DNA of 64,000 nt from Azotosporobacter soli. Lineage in GTDB: Bacteria; Bacillota; Negativicutes; SG130. The position numbers and the translations under genes were made by a program. The stretch lies in NCBI RefSeq assembly GCF_030542965.1, contig NZ_JAUAOA010000004.1, forward strand, positions 62,001 to 126,000, in the 5' to 3' direction. This document shows, piece after piece, positions 52,122-61,007 of this stretch. How positions within the stretch are numbered: the stretch's first letter is position 1; every line of letters begins with the position of its first letter. Under the pieces are notes generated by a model, which worked only from the letters and a program-made list of their open reading frames with translations, was not told the DNA's origin and ran no database searches.

Positions 52122-54119
52122 ATGAGGAAGAAAGCAAGGCTTAACCGAAAAAAAGTGCTGTTGATCCGTATGATCGGCTGTCTGGCCGGACTGGGACTGA
52201 CCCCGGCGGCGCCAAGCGATCTGCTGCCCGTCGCGCACGCGGCGGTGATCGAGATCGACAACAGTACGATGGATGTTTACTGGAACTATATAGATGGTGC
52301 AAATGTTAACAGCGGCGGCACTCTGAATCTCCTTGGCAGAGCTAGCCTGGGTGGGATTACGAATGTAAACAGCGGCGGCACGCTGAACAGCACGCATAGT
52401 GATATAATGGGCACTACGAACGTCAACAGCGGTGGCGTGCTGAATGTCAACGACAGTGGCTATATAACGGGGATTACGAACGTCAACGGCGGCACGTTAA
52501 ACGTCAACGCACTCGCTGGTGTGAATGGGATTACGAATGTCAACAGCGGCACAGTAAACGTCAACGCCTACGGTTATTTGTATGGTACTACGAACGTCAA
52601 CAGCGGCGGCAAACTGAACATCAACGCCGGCGGCTATCTGAACAATTTGCATTGGATTACGAACGTCAACAACGGCGGTGTGCTGACCGTCAACGCCAGC
52701 GCTTGCGTGGATGGAACTACGAACGTCAACAGCGGCGGTGCGATACAATTGAAGGCCGGAGCGGCTTTGTCAGGAAATACGCAACTGGAGCAGGGCTTGA
52801 TCCAGCTAAGCGATGCCTCGGCTGCCTATAGCATCACGAACCTGGCGGCCAACAACGGCGCAGTCAGTCTCTTTAACAACCGGAATGTCGGCAATAACCT
52901 TAGCATCGGGACGCTGCAAGGCACGACGACGTTTATCATCAATACCGACCTGGCGCACGGCCGATCCGACCGGATCGCGATCACGAACGCGGTGAATGCG
53001 CAAAATAAACTGAAGGTCAACTATGATCCGTCTTTTCTGACGGGCAGGAGCATAACCGGTTCGGCCGTATTTGCAACCGTAGCCTCCGGCAGCGCGACAT
53101 TTCAGGCGTTGCCAACCGATTACGGCGCCTACCGTTATACGCCGACGCTCAGTCAAAGCGGGACGACCTGGAGCATAACCGGTTTTACGCTGCCAAGCGC
53201 AGGCAGCGAAGGCGCGAGCCAGACCGTATACAGCGGGTTGCATACCGCGACCAGCAATCTGATGCTCTGGCGGGCCGTAAACAACAACCTGACGCGGCGG
53301 ATGGGCGAACTGCGCACATCGCCGGGCAATGCCGGCGAGTGGCTTCGGATCTATCGCGGCGCGCAGGAAACGCCAGGCAGTCAGCTGAAACAAACCTACA
53401 CCGCGATGCAGGGCGGCTATGACACGCGGCACGAAGGGAAGAACGGCGTCTGGTTTACCGGCTATGCGCTCGGCTATCTGCAAGGCAGCAACACGCTGGA
53501 ACGCGGCAGCGGCAGCAGCAGCAGCCTGACGCTTGGCGCATACGCGAGCTGGCTGGGCAACAACGGGCAGTACCTCGATCTGATCGCCAAACAAGGCCGC
53601 CTGCGCAACAATTTTGACTCCTATCTGAACAATGCGTCGGCGACGCAAGTCAATGGCAACTACAGCAATTGGGGCAGCAGTCTCTCGGCGGAATACGGTT
53701 TGCGCAAAAAATTGGCCAGCGGCTGGTATCTCGAACCGCAGGCGGAAATCAATCTGGGCCGGACAAGTTCGGCCAGCTATACGACCAGCGACGGAACGAG
53801 CGCTTATAATCGGGCGGCCAACTCGGTCGTCGGTCGTTTGGGCTTGGCGATCGGCCGGATGGTGGAGAAAAGCAGCTTTTACGTCAAAGCGTCGTTGGCC
53901 AGAGAATTCAGCGCCTCCTCTTCCGTTTCCATGACAAGCGGCGGTCTGCCCGGCGTTACGCTGGGACAAAATCTGAAAGACACCTGGCTGGAAATGGATC
54001 TCGGCTGGACGATTTCGCACGGCAACGGCTTGAATAGTTATCTCGAACTCAGCCGAACCAGCGGCGGCATCACCAATATGCCTTGGCAGGTGAACGCCGG
54101 GATCCGTAAAAGTTTTTAA
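52122..54119 (+). CDS. Type V autotransporter with Asn-rich repeat passenger
   Basis: 665 residues. The signal region is long (KKVLLIRMIGCLAGLGLTP...VAHAAV). Residues ~60-215 are repeats of 21-28 residues built on TNVNSGGxLNVN, an AidA-like beta-helix passenger. A linker/pertactin-like stem follows (~215-390). The last ~270 residues are an autotransporter barrel (EWLRIYRGAQET, VWFTGYALGYL, SLTLGAYASWLGNNGQYLDL) ending in the Phe needed for outer-membrane insertion. It displays or secretes an adhesin-like surface protein. ATG 52122 follows AAGGAAGG. It shares an upstream element with the orphan gene. Strong evidence for an outer membrane in this host. Confidence 0.93.
   Translation: MRKKARLNRKKVLLIRMIGCLAGLGLTPAAPSDLLPVAHAAVIEIDNSTMDVYWNYIDGANVNSGGTLNLLGRASLGGITNVNSGGTLNSTHSDIMGTTNVNSGGVLNVNDSGYITGITNVNGGTLNVNALAGVNGITNVNSGTVNVNAYGYLYGTTNVNSGGKLNINAGGYLNNLHWITNVNNGGVLTVNASACVDGTTNVNSGGAIQLKAGAALSGNTQLEQGLIQLSDASAAYSITNLAANNGAVSLFNNRNVGNNLSIGTLQGTTTFIINTDLAHGRSDRIAITNAVNAQNKLKVNYDPSFLTGRSITGSAVFATVASGSATFQALPTDYGAYRYTPTLSQSGTTWSITGFTLPSAGSEGASQTVYSGLHTATSNLMLWRAVNNNLTRRMGELRTSPGNAGEWLRIYRGAQETPGSQLKQTYTAMQGGYDTRHEGKNGVWFTGYALGYLQGSNTLERGSGSSSSLTLGAYASWLGNNGQYLDLIAKQGRLRNNFDSYLNNASATQVNGNYSNWGSSLSAEYGLRKKLASGWYLEPQAEINLGRTSSASYTTSDGTSAYNRAANSVVGRLGLAIGRMVEKSSFYVKASLAREFSASSSVSMTSGGLPGVTLGQNLKDTWLEMDLGWTISHGNGLNSYLELSRTSGGITNMPWQVNAGIRKSF
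52300..52770 (+). repeat. Coding repeats of the autotransporter passenger
   Basis: About eight imperfect DNA repeats of 63-84 nt, each with a core near ACGAACGTCAACAGCGGCGG that encodes TNVNSGG. Unit length varies by insertion of small loops. The high identity suggests recent expansion or gene-conversion activity. Confidence 0.85.
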
Positions 54120-54150
54120 AGGAAAATTGGATTAGAAAGTAAGTCATGCA

Positions 54151-54202
54151 CGGCAACCTTTCCGCTTCTGACCGGAGCAGGGAAGGTTGCCGTTTTTCTT
54201 TT
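54151..54202 (+). terminator. Rho-independent terminator
   Basis: CGGCAACCTTTCC / GGAAGGTTGCCG with an inner GCTTC/GGAGC stem, then TTTTTCTTTTTT. It ends the autotransporter gene. Confidence 0.9.
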
Positions 54203-54312
54203 TTGCATGAGTATACTAAAATGGGAATGGCATTGTGGCAATGTTTTGTCATTTTTGAATTGATTCAATAATGCTACAATTCGAATGTAAGCAAAGGCAG
54301 GAGGAAATCCAA

Positions 54313-56100
54313 ATGAAGGAGCTACAGCAGCGGCAGAAACAAATTTTGAAATATTTGTTGCAGACGGAGGATTTTGCACCTGTTAAAAAAGTTGCGGCGG
54401 TGCTGCAATGTTCGGTCAAAACGATACGCAATGATTTGGCGGGCATGGAAAAAAGCGGCGTGCTGCTGGAAAAAACGGCAGGGCGGGGGATTCGGATTCT
54501 TCCGGCGGGGCGCGATCATATCGGCGATATCGTCGCCGAGAGCAACTCGCTGCCGGATTTATCGGTGGAAAACAGGCGGCTGAAAATACTGTTTGAACTG
54601 TTTGAAGGCACGAAAGAAAAATTGTCGATCCAGTATCTGGCGGACAAGTATTTCGTCAGCAAGACTTCGATCGTAAATGATTTCAAGGTGATCGAAGAAA
54701 AACTGGCAAAGTACAATTTGCAATTGAAAAAAAGCATGCAGGGTACTTATTTGGTCGGTGCGGAAAGCGACATCCGCAAAGCGATGGTCGAGCGGCTGAA
54801 CGAGCTGATCTGTGCGAAGCAAGTGGAAACCTCACGCATCGATAAGGAAACGATTTTGGAATTGGAAGAACACTTCGGCGAATTCAACGTCAATCAGGTG
54901 AAGGAAATCGTCGAAAAAGCGGAAGCGCTGTTGCAGTATCAAATAACGGAACCCTACTATATTAATCTGATCACGCACTTGTTGATTTTAATCCGGCGCA
55001 CCAAACAGGGAAAAACCATTTATGCGCAAAGCAAAGCGGAAAAAATGCTGGACACGTCGTTTTATCGCGTTTCACAAGAAGTGGCCAAATGCCTAAGCGA
55101 TACGTTTGCGATTCCGATCAACGAAGAGGAAGTGTTTTATATTTACCGCTATCTGATGTCGTCAGGCGGCGTAATTGCGCAAGAGACGTACGGCGGAAAA
55201 AACAATGCGGTCGATGACCTGCTGCAGCAAATGGCAACGGAAATGATTGCACTGGCGGAACAAATTTCGCAGCTTCAATTTCTCTTTACGCCGCTCTTGT
55301 TCAACAACTTAATCCTGCATCTGAAACCGATGCTGAACCGGATCGAGTACAATATCGAAATTAAAAATCCGTTGCTGGCGGAAATAAAAGAAGAGTTTCC
55401 CGCGATCGTGCTGCTGCTGAAGCTGGTGATCCTTAAAATCAGAATGCGCTACCAACTGCCGCGCATCAGTGAAGACGAGATCAGTTATATCGCGGTCTAT
55501 TTTCAATCGGCGATCGAAGAGGCGATTCAGCGGAAAAATGTGATGATCATTTGCTCGACCGGCGTCGGCACTTCGCATCTGTTGGCGAAGCGGGTAACCA
55601 ATCAGTTTCCCGAGTGGAACATTGTCGACATCATTTCAGCGAAAGAATTGGAACGAAAAAAGGATCTGACGCAGATTGATCTGGTGCTGTCCACGGTAAA
55701 ACTGGCCAAGCCGATCAATAAACCGGTGGCTTATGTCAGCGCACTCTTCAATAAGACGGATGTAGGCCGGATTAAAGAATTGCTGGTCAACGGCCATCAA
55801 GCGGTGACGGAAGAGGGAAAGTTGGAACGGGAAATGCCGGAGGAAAAAGAACTCCAATGGACAAAAGAGCAGCACGCAGAGCCTGCGCAGGCGGGGCTTG
55901 TCGAACGCATTGCGTGGAACAAGCTGGAGGTTTGCGTATACCGGAAACAAAGCGGGAAAAAAGAAGAGAGCGTGACCGTCTTGCAAGAGATGGCCGCCGG
56001 GAAAAAGAAAATGGTTCTTATGCTCGCTGACGAGCAGGAATTGTCCGCAGCGCTGCTGCGAAAATGCTATTCTTTTTTGCTGAAGACAAAACAGGGATAA
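54313..56100 (+). CDS. PRD-containing BglG/MtlR-type PTS transcriptional activator
   Basis: 595 residues: an N-terminal HTH (KQILKYLLQTEDFAPVKKVAAVLQCSVKTIRNDL), a second HTH region (LSIQYLADKYFVSKTSIVNDF), two PTS regulation domains (~190-290 and ~305-410), an EIIB-like domain (IICSTGVGTSHLLAKRV, with the phosphorylatable Cys), and a short tail that could be an EIIA remnant. Each PRD keeps its first His (LITHLLIL; LILHLKPM). The usual second His is replaced by Arg/Tyr (YIYRYLM; YIAVYFQ), so phosphorylation control may be simplified. ATG 54313 follows AGGAGG. It is the first gene of the PTS operon and its likely activator. Confidence 0.9.
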   Translation: MKELQQRQKQILKYLLQTEDFAPVKKVAAVLQCSVKTIRNDLAGMEKSGVLLEKTAGRGIRILPAGRDHIGDIVAESNSLPDLSVENRRLKILFELFEGTKEKLSIQYLADKYFVSKTSIVNDFKVIEEKLAKYNLQLKKSMQGTYLVGAESDIRKAMVERLNELICAKQVETSRIDKETILELEEHFGEFNVNQVKEIVEKAEALLQYQITEPYYINLITHLLILIRRTKQGKTIYAQSKAEKMLDTSFYRVSQEVAKCLSDTFAIPINEEEVFYIYRYLMSSGGVIAQETYGGKNNAVDDLLQQMATEMIALAEQISQLQFLFTPLLFNNLILHLKPMLNRIEYNIEIKNPLLAEIKEEFPAIVLLLKLVILKIRMRYQLPRISEDEISYIAVYFQSAIEEAIQRKNVMIICSTGVGTSHLLAKRVTNQFPEWNIVDIISAKELERKKDLTQIDLVLSTVKLAKPINKPVAYVSALFNKTDVGRIKELLVNGHQAVTEEGKLEREMPEEKELQWTKEQHAEPAQAGLVERIAWNKLEVCVYRKQSGKKEESVTVLQEMAAGKKKMVLMLADEQELSAALLRKCYSFLLKTKQG

Positions 56101-56125
56101 ACTACAACAAGCGGAGGGCTCAGAT

Positions 56126-56581
56126 ATGGATTTGTCGATGGTGATTGATGAAAGTCGCATTAACCTGGAACTGGATGTGGCGGATAAAGCGGAAGCGATA
56201 GACGCGTTGGCGGATATGCTGATGGCATCGGGCGCATTATCTTCAAAGGAAGGTTTCGTGCAAGACGTCTATTTAAGAGAAGCGGAAGGGATGACCGGAA
56301 TCGGCGGCGGCATTGCCATTCCGCACGGTAAATCGAACAGCGTCATAAAAACGTCGCTGGCGATCGGACGGACAAAAGCGCCGATACTATGGGAGTCTTT
56401 GGATGACGAACCGATTCAATGCATCATCTTGTTTGCGGTGCGCGATGTGGACAGCACCACGGTGCATGTGAAGCTGCTCGGCGAATTCGCCGGAAAACTG
56501 GCCGACGAACAGGTGGTGGAACGGTTGTTCAGCAGTACGCAAACCAGTGAAATCATCGCTATCTTCAGCGGAAATAAATAA
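56126..56581 (+). CDS. PTS fructose-family EIIA component
   Basis: 151 residues of the mannitol/fructose EIIA fold. The active His67 lies in GGIAIPHGKS. VKTSLAIGRTK-like and ILFAVRDVDSTTVHVKLLGEFA segments match the family. It accepts phosphate from HPr in the cytoplasm and passes it to the EIIB next door. SD GCGGAGGG precedes ATG 56126. It sits between the activator and the EIIB gene in a tightly packed operon. Confidence 0.95.
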   Translation: MDLSMVIDESRINLELDVADKAEAIDALADMLMASGALSSKEGFVQDVYLREAEGMTGIGGGIAIPHGKSNSVIKTSLAIGRTKAPILWESLDDEPIQCIILFAVRDVDSTTVHVKLLGEFAGKLADEQVVERLFSSTQTSEIIAIFSGNK

Positions 56582-56596
56582 GAAGGAGTGAGCAAT

Positions 56597-56908
56597 ATGA
56601 ACATTGTCGGAATCGCAGCCTGCACGTCCGGGATCGCCCACACCTACATCGCCAAAGAAAAGCTGCTCAAAGCGGGAAAGGAGTTAAACCATACCATCCA
56701 TATTGAAACACAGGGCACGATCGGCACCGAAGACGAGCTGCCCGCCGCTGCGATTGCCGCAGCCGACGTCGTGATCATCGCCGCGGACATCAAAGTGGGC
56801 GGCAGGGAACGGTTTCAAGGAAAACGGATCGTAGAAGTGCCTACGCACATCGCGATCAAATCGCCGAAAGCCTTACTGAACAAAATCCAAGCCGATCTGA
56901 ACGGGTAA
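56597..56908 (+). CDS. PTS fructose-family EIIB component
   Basis: 103 residues. The phosphocysteine is Cys9 in IAACTSGIAHTYIAKEKL. The mid part IHIETQGTIGTEDELP and the end VVIIAADIKVGGRERFQGKRI are standard for fructose EIIB. It passes phosphate to the sugar during uptake. AAGGAG is eight bases before ATG 56597; the GTG at 56588 is too close. It is a separate polypeptide here rather than part of a FruA fusion. Confidence 0.95.
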   Translation: MNIVGIAACTSGIAHTYIAKEKLLKAGKELNHTIHIETQGTIGTEDELPAAAIAAADVVIIAADIKVGGRERFQGKRIVEVPTHIAIKSPKALLNKIQADLNG

Positions 56909-56935
56909 AAATGAGGAAAGTGGAGGTTGTTTTTT

Positions 56936-58015
56936 ATGTTGAAAGAGTTGGAATTAAAACGGCATGCGTTGACCGGCATCTCCTATATGATCCCGCTCGT
57001 GGTTGCATCCGGCTTACTGATTGCGATCGGCAATATAGCCGGCGGCAATCCGGCCTTGATTTCGGATTATAAAAGCCAGTACAACATCTGGGAAGCGGCC
57101 GTAACGCTCGGCGTGTATGGCATGGGGCTGATTCCGGCGATCATGTCGGCCGCGATCGCCTATTCGATTGCCGACCGGCCGGGGATTGCGCCGGGCTTGT
57201 TAATGGGCATGATCGCCAATGCGATGGGCGCCGGGTTCCTCGGCGGCATGCTGGGCGGTTATATGTCCGGCTGGTGCGTTAACTTTCTCAAGAAAAACAT
57301 AAAAGTACCGCTTTGGGCGCAGGGCCTGATGCCGATGATGATCATCCCGCTGCTGGCCTCGCTGATTGTCGGCTTTATCATGTTCTTTGTGATCGGACGG
57401 CCGATTGCAGCCGCATCGTTTGAACTGCGCGACATGCTGGTCAATATGCAGGGCGGTTCAAAAGCGGTATTCGGTTTGATCATGGGCGCAATGGCGGCGT
57501 TCGATTTCGGCGGGCCCGTCAACAAAGTGGCCTCGCTGTTTGCCGACGGCTTGTTAGTCGAGAAAATATACGGGCCGGAAGCGATCAAGATTTGCGCATC
57601 GATGATCCCGCCGTTTGGCGTAGCGCTCTCCTGGCTGATCAGAAAGGCGCGTTACAGCAAGAGCGAAGCGGACAATATAAAGATTGCCTTTCCGATGGGG
57701 ATTTGCATGATTACCGAAGGCGTCATCCCGATTGCCGCGGTGGATCCGTTTCGCGTGATCTTTTCCTGCTCGTTCGGCGCGGCGATCGGCGGCATGCTGA
57801 TCATGCTGCTCGACGTCGGATCGCCGGTACCGTCCGGCGGCATGTTCATCGTTCCGGCGATGCAAAATCCGCTCGGCTTTTTGATCTCGCTCGGCGCGGG
57901 CAGTCTGATCACCGCATTGCTGCTCGTCGCGCTGAAGAAAGACGTTGACGAAAATGCCGAAGCGGTCGAGGCAGAGGAGGACGAGCTGGATCTGTCGAGC
58001 ATCAGCATAAAATAG
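56936..58015 (+). CDS. PTS fructose-family EIIC permease
   Basis: 359 residues with about nine helices. Motifs: LTGISYMIPLVVASGLLIAIGN at the start, PGIAPGLLMGMIANAMGAGFLGGMLGGYMSGW (parts), LMPMMIIPLLASLIVGFIMFF, GAMAAFDFGGPVNKVA, and ITEGVIPIAAVDPFRVI near the C-terminus. It is the membrane channel of the system, phosphorylating the incoming hexose with EIIB. ATG 56936 follows GGAGG. Whether the sugar is fructose, a fructose analogue or another ketose cannot be told. Confidence 0.94.
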   Translation: MLKELELKRHALTGISYMIPLVVASGLLIAIGNIAGGNPALISDYKSQYNIWEAAVTLGVYGMGLIPAIMSAAIAYSIADRPGIAPGLLMGMIANAMGAGFLGGMLGGYMSGWCVNFLKKNIKVPLWAQGLMPMMIIPLLASLIVGFIMFFVIGRPIAAASFELRDMLVNMQGGSKAVFGLIMGAMAAFDFGGPVNKVASLFADGLLVEKIYGPEAIKICASMIPPFGVALSWLIRKARYSKSEADNIKIAFPMGICMITEGVIPIAAVDPFRVIFSCSFGAAIGGMLIMLLDVGSPVPSGGMFIVPAMQNPLGFLISLGAGSLITALLLVALKKDVDENAEAVEAEEDELDLSSISIK

Positions 58016-58032
58016 GTAGGAGAGTAGACGCT

Positions 58033-58884
58033 ATGTATGTTTCGATGAAGGATATGTTGGACAAAGCGAACGACGGATTTTATGCGGTCATGGCGATCAA
58101 CTGCTTTAATCTGGAGACGGCGCGCAGCGTGATTCGCGCCGCCGAAGAGGAAAACGCGCCGATTATCATCAATCTCTACCAGGATCATTTGGTCGAGCAT
58201 TGCGACAGCCGTTTGATTGCTCCGCTCGTCAAGACGCTGGCCGAGCGTACGGCGGTAAAGGTCGCGCTCAACTTTGATCACGGACAGGACGTATTGCTGC
58301 TGAAAAAAGCGATCGATGACGGATTTTCTTCGGTCATGGTCGATGCTTCGCGCTTCGGCCTGGCCGGCAACATTGCAATGACGAAAGAAATCGTCGACTA
58401 CGCGTTTCCCAAAGGCGTCAGCGTAGAAGGAGAAATCGGCTGCATCGGCAGCACCGAGCAGGCGGAGTTTACTGACGGTTCCATGTACAGCGATCCCGAG
58501 GAAGCGGTTGCGTTCGCCAGGCAAACCGGCGTTGACGCTTTGGCGATTTCAATCGGCTCGTCGCACGGCAACTATCCGCCCGGCATGATCCCCGCTTTTG
58601 ACTTTGAACGGCTGCAATACATAAAAAAGCAAACCAAGATGCCGCTCGTTCTGCACGGCGGCTCGGGTTCGGGCGAAGCCAACATTGTAAAGGCGGTCAA
58701 GCACGGGATCAATAAGATCAACGTCGGCTGCGATTTCATGAATGCCAATCTGAGCGCGGCGAAACAATATCTGCAACAAGAGGGCGAGCTAAACTATTAC
58801 GAGCTGGTCAGTCGCGTGGAAAAAGAGAGCCGTGAAGTTGTGCGGCATTACATTCGCTTAGCGGGTTCCAATAATAAAAATTGA
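58033..58884 (+). CDS. Class II ketose-bisphosphate aldolase
   Basis: 283 residues, a zinc-dependent aldolase of the fructose/tagatose-bisphosphate family. Zinc ligands: His in LNFDHGQD, His in IGSSHGNYPP and His in VLHGGSGSG. EGEIGCIGSTEQ carries the loop Glu, and HGINKINVGCDFMNA is the phosphate-binding part. It would cleave the phosphorylated ketose to dihydroxyacetone phosphate and an aldehyde. SD AGGAGAG precedes ATG 58033. It is 17 nt after EIIC and overlaps the spacer of the second aldolase gene, so they are one operon. No 1-phosphofructokinase is present between them. Confidence 0.92.
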   Translation: MYVSMKDMLDKANDGFYAVMAINCFNLETARSVIRAAEEENAPIIINLYQDHLVEHCDSRLIAPLVKTLAERTAVKVALNFDHGQDVLLLKKAIDDGFSSVMVDASRFGLAGNIAMTKEIVDYAFPKGVSVEGEIGCIGSTEQAEFTDGSMYSDPEEAVAFARQTGVDALAISIGSSHGNYPPGMIPAFDFERLQYIKKQTKMPLVLHGGSGSGEANIVKAVKHGINKINVGCDFMNANLSAAKQYLQQEGELNYYELVSRVEKESREVVRHYIRLAGSNNKN

Positions 58885-58892
58885 GGAGATCG

Positions 58893-59762
58893 ATGAATAT
58901 GTTAGTAAACATGAAAGAATTATTGTCAGTGGCGCAGAAAAATCAATTCGCGGTGCCTGCGTTCAATGTGAGCAGCAGCATGATTTTCAAAGGGGTGATG
59001 GAAGCGTGCAACGAAAAAAAAGCGCCGGTTATTATCGCGATTCACCCGGATGAATTATCGTTTCTCGAAGACAGCTTCATTGCCGGTGTACGGGAAGAAG
59101 CAAGCAAGAGCAATGTTCCAGTTGCGATTCATCTCGATCATGGCGGCGACTTTGCGCAAGTCGTGAGAGCGATTAAATGCGGCTTCACGTCGGTTATGAT
59201 CGACGCGTCGCTGCTGCCGTTTGAGGAAAATGTCGCGATCACGCAAAAGGTCATCGAAATGGCGCATGCGGTAAACGTCTCGGTCGAAGCCGAACTCGGC
59301 ACGATCGGCAGCACCGGAAACGGTGGCGAAAGCGGCAGCGAGCAAATCATTTATACCGATCCGGCGACCGTCAAAGAATTTGTTTCACGAACCGGCGTCG
59401 ATACCCTGGCGATTGCAATCGGCACTTCGCACGGCATTTACCCAAAAAACATGAAGCCAAAGCTGCGCCTTGATTTATTGAAGGAAATCAGAAGCTGCGT
59501 CGACATTCCGCTCGTCCTGCACGGCGGCTCGGCGAACACCGACAGCGAAATTGCCGAATCGGTCAAGCTCGGCATCTCCAAGATCAATATCTCAAGCGAC
59601 ATCAAAGAAGCGTTTTACCAAAAATGCCGTGAAGTATTGCAAGATACGTCGCTGCGCGAACCGAACGCGATCTATCCGCCCTGCATCGAAGCGATGAAAG
59701 AAGTCATCGAGCAAAAACTGGAACTGTTCAACGACGTCGGCCAAGCCAGACATTACCTGTAA
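58893..59762 (+). CDS. Class II ketose-bisphosphate aldolase (second copy)
   Basis: 289 residues, a paralogue of the preceding gene. Zinc ligands: IHLDHGGD, GTSHGIYPK and VLHGGSANT. AELGTIGSTGNGGESGSE is the longer active-site loop, and LGISKINISSDI is the phosphate site. The longer loop and the different substrate-end residues suggest a different sugar phosphate. ATG 58893 or 58899 follows GAGGAG, which starts right at the previous stop. Last gene of the PTS operon. Both copies may form one mixed enzyme or act on two intermediates; this is inference. Confidence 0.92.
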   Translation: MNMLVNMKELLSVAQKNQFAVPAFNVSSSMIFKGVMEACNEKKAPVIIAIHPDELSFLEDSFIAGVREEASKSNVPVAIHLDHGGDFAQVVRAIKCGFTSVMIDASLLPFEENVAITQKVIEMAHAVNVSVEAELGTIGSTGNGGESGSEQIIYTDPATVKEFVSRTGVDTLAIAIGTSHGIYPKNMKPKLRLDLLKEIRSCVDIPLVLHGGSANTDSEIAESVKLGISKINISSDIKEAFYQKCREVLQDTSLREPNAIYPPCIEAMKEVIEQKLELFNDVGQARHYL

Positions 59763-59798
59763 GAAAACCGCGCGGCACTAAAAAAGCCCTCTCTCATT

Positions 59799-59862
59799 AC
59801 CCGGGCCAGCGCTTGGCGGAGGCAACTCTCCTTCAAGTGCTGTGCCGGGTCTTTTGTTTTTT
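59799..59862 (+). terminator. Long GNRA-capped terminator hairpin of the PTS operon
   Basis: Outer stem ACCCGG / CCGGGT, then CAGCGCTT / AAGTGCTG, then GGAG-GCAA-CTCC closed by a GCAA tetraloop, over 59799-59850. It is followed by CTTTTGTTTTTT. It is longer and more structured than the other terminators in the window. Confidence 0.8.
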
Positions 59863-59914
59863 CGCATGTGATTTGAAGAAATCTCTGGACAGTATTGCGT
59901 ACGAAAGTGCGTCA

Positions 59915-59958
59915 TTGCGTATAAAAATATTATATGTTATATTTTAGCTGAATATAAC
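59915..59958 (+). promoter_or_regulatory. Promoter and inverted repeat before the small chemoreceptor
   Basis: TTGCGT-17-TATATT (59915-59943). The -10 is inside an 8-bp inverted repeat GTTATATT / AATATAAC (59936-59943 with 59951-59958), a likely repressor site or start-site hairpin. Confidence 0.5.
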
Positions 59959-60013
59959 GAAGCTGCTAAGCGTAGTGACGGTAGTGCGAAAAATGGGAAA
60001 GAGGTGTTGAGTA

Positions 60014-60850
60014 GTGGAAACTGGCGACGAAAAAAGCCCTTTACTGGAGGCTCTAAAAACTGCATTGCCCTATTTTAACAAGATTGTGCGCGATGATATG
60101 GCGGTAGGCTTAACGGATTTAAACGAATATCTTGGTTCGCAGTCGGCGCAGGGCTTTGGCGTCGAATTGCCGCCCGGCAAGCCGATTAAAGGAATTGCGC
60201 GAATCGAAGAATGCATCCGAACCGGCAAGACGGTCTATGCCGATGTACCGAAAGAAGTATACGGCCGCGTGATAAAAACCATGTTCGTGCCGGTGATCGA
60301 AAACGGCAAGGTGGTCGGTACGATCAGCTCGGGGATCGATGCGCAGAACACGATGGATATGATTGAAATCGTGGAAAATTTGGCCTCGAACACCGGACGC
60401 GTTACCGAAAGCGTGGAGCAAATGGCGAAAAGTGCGGCGGAACTGGCCGACTCAGGCCAGAGCAGCATCCGTCTGGCGCAGGAGATGAGTGACCGGACAA
60501 AAAGAACGACGGATTTGATGGAGTTCATCCGAACCATTGCGGCGCAGACTAATCTTTTGGGGCTAAACGCCGCGATCGAAGCGGCCCGCGCAGGCGAACA
60601 CGGACGCGGTTTCGCAGTCGTCGCGGAAGAAGTGCGCAAACTGGCGGAACAGTCGCAGGAAGCGGCGAAAAACATTCAAAAGACTTTGAACGAAATGAAT
60701 ACGGTGGTCGCGGAAATGGGCAAGGCGATTGAAACGACCGGAGCGGTCAGTCAGGAACAGGCGGCGGCCACGCAGGAAATGATGTTTACGCTGGAAAGCA
60801 TTAACGGCATCGCGCATCGACTGGAAACCGTCGTCAATCGCGTCCGTTAA
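60014..60850 (+). CDS. Small soluble methyl-accepting chemotaxis protein
   Basis: 278 residues without membrane helices. The N-terminal ~115 residues form a single sensor-like domain ([58 protein letters not shown]) resembling short PAS/Cache-type modules. The rest is a shortened signalling hairpin with the conserved tip [21 protein letters not shown] and [17 protein letters not shown]. It would feed CheA from the cytoplasm. GTG 60014 follows AAAGAGG. Single gene with its own promoter and terminator. The ligand is unknown. Confidence 0.9.
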   Translation: METGDEKSPLLEALKTALPYFNKIVRDDMAVGLTDLNEYLGSQSAQGFGVELPPGKPIKGIARIEECIRTGKTVYADVPKEVYGRVIKTMFVPVIENGKVVGTISSGIDAQNTMDMIEIVENLASNTGRVTESVEQMAKSAAELADSGQSSIRLAQEMSDRTKRTTDLMEFIRTIAAQTNLLGLNAAIEAARAGEHGRGFAVVAEEVRKLAEQSQEAAKNIQKTLNEMNTVVAEMGKAIETTGAVSQEQAAATQEMMFTLESINGIAHRLETVVNRVR

Positions 60851-60866
60851 AAATATAAAAGAGAAA

Positions 60867-60917
60867 TGAAAAGCAGCTGCAACAAAACAGGATTTCTGTT
60901 TTATTGCAGCTGCTTTT
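60867..60917 (+). terminator. Rho-independent terminator
   Basis: Stem AAAAGCAGCTGCAA-CAAAACAG / CTGTTTTA-TTGCAGCTGCTTTT with loop GATTT. Confidence 0.9.
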
Positions 60918-61007
60918 GCTTTAAAAGTTTATAGATTGTTTAAAATTAGCCGCGCCAATTTCTTATATAATGAAAGGGAAGCAATCGAAAGAAGGAGGCG
61001 AGTCCCT

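Noticed and set aside
52300-52770. Regular repeats that could suggest a CRISPR array
   Set aside because: They are in frame, encode TNVNSGG units, and have no unique spacers between exact repeats.
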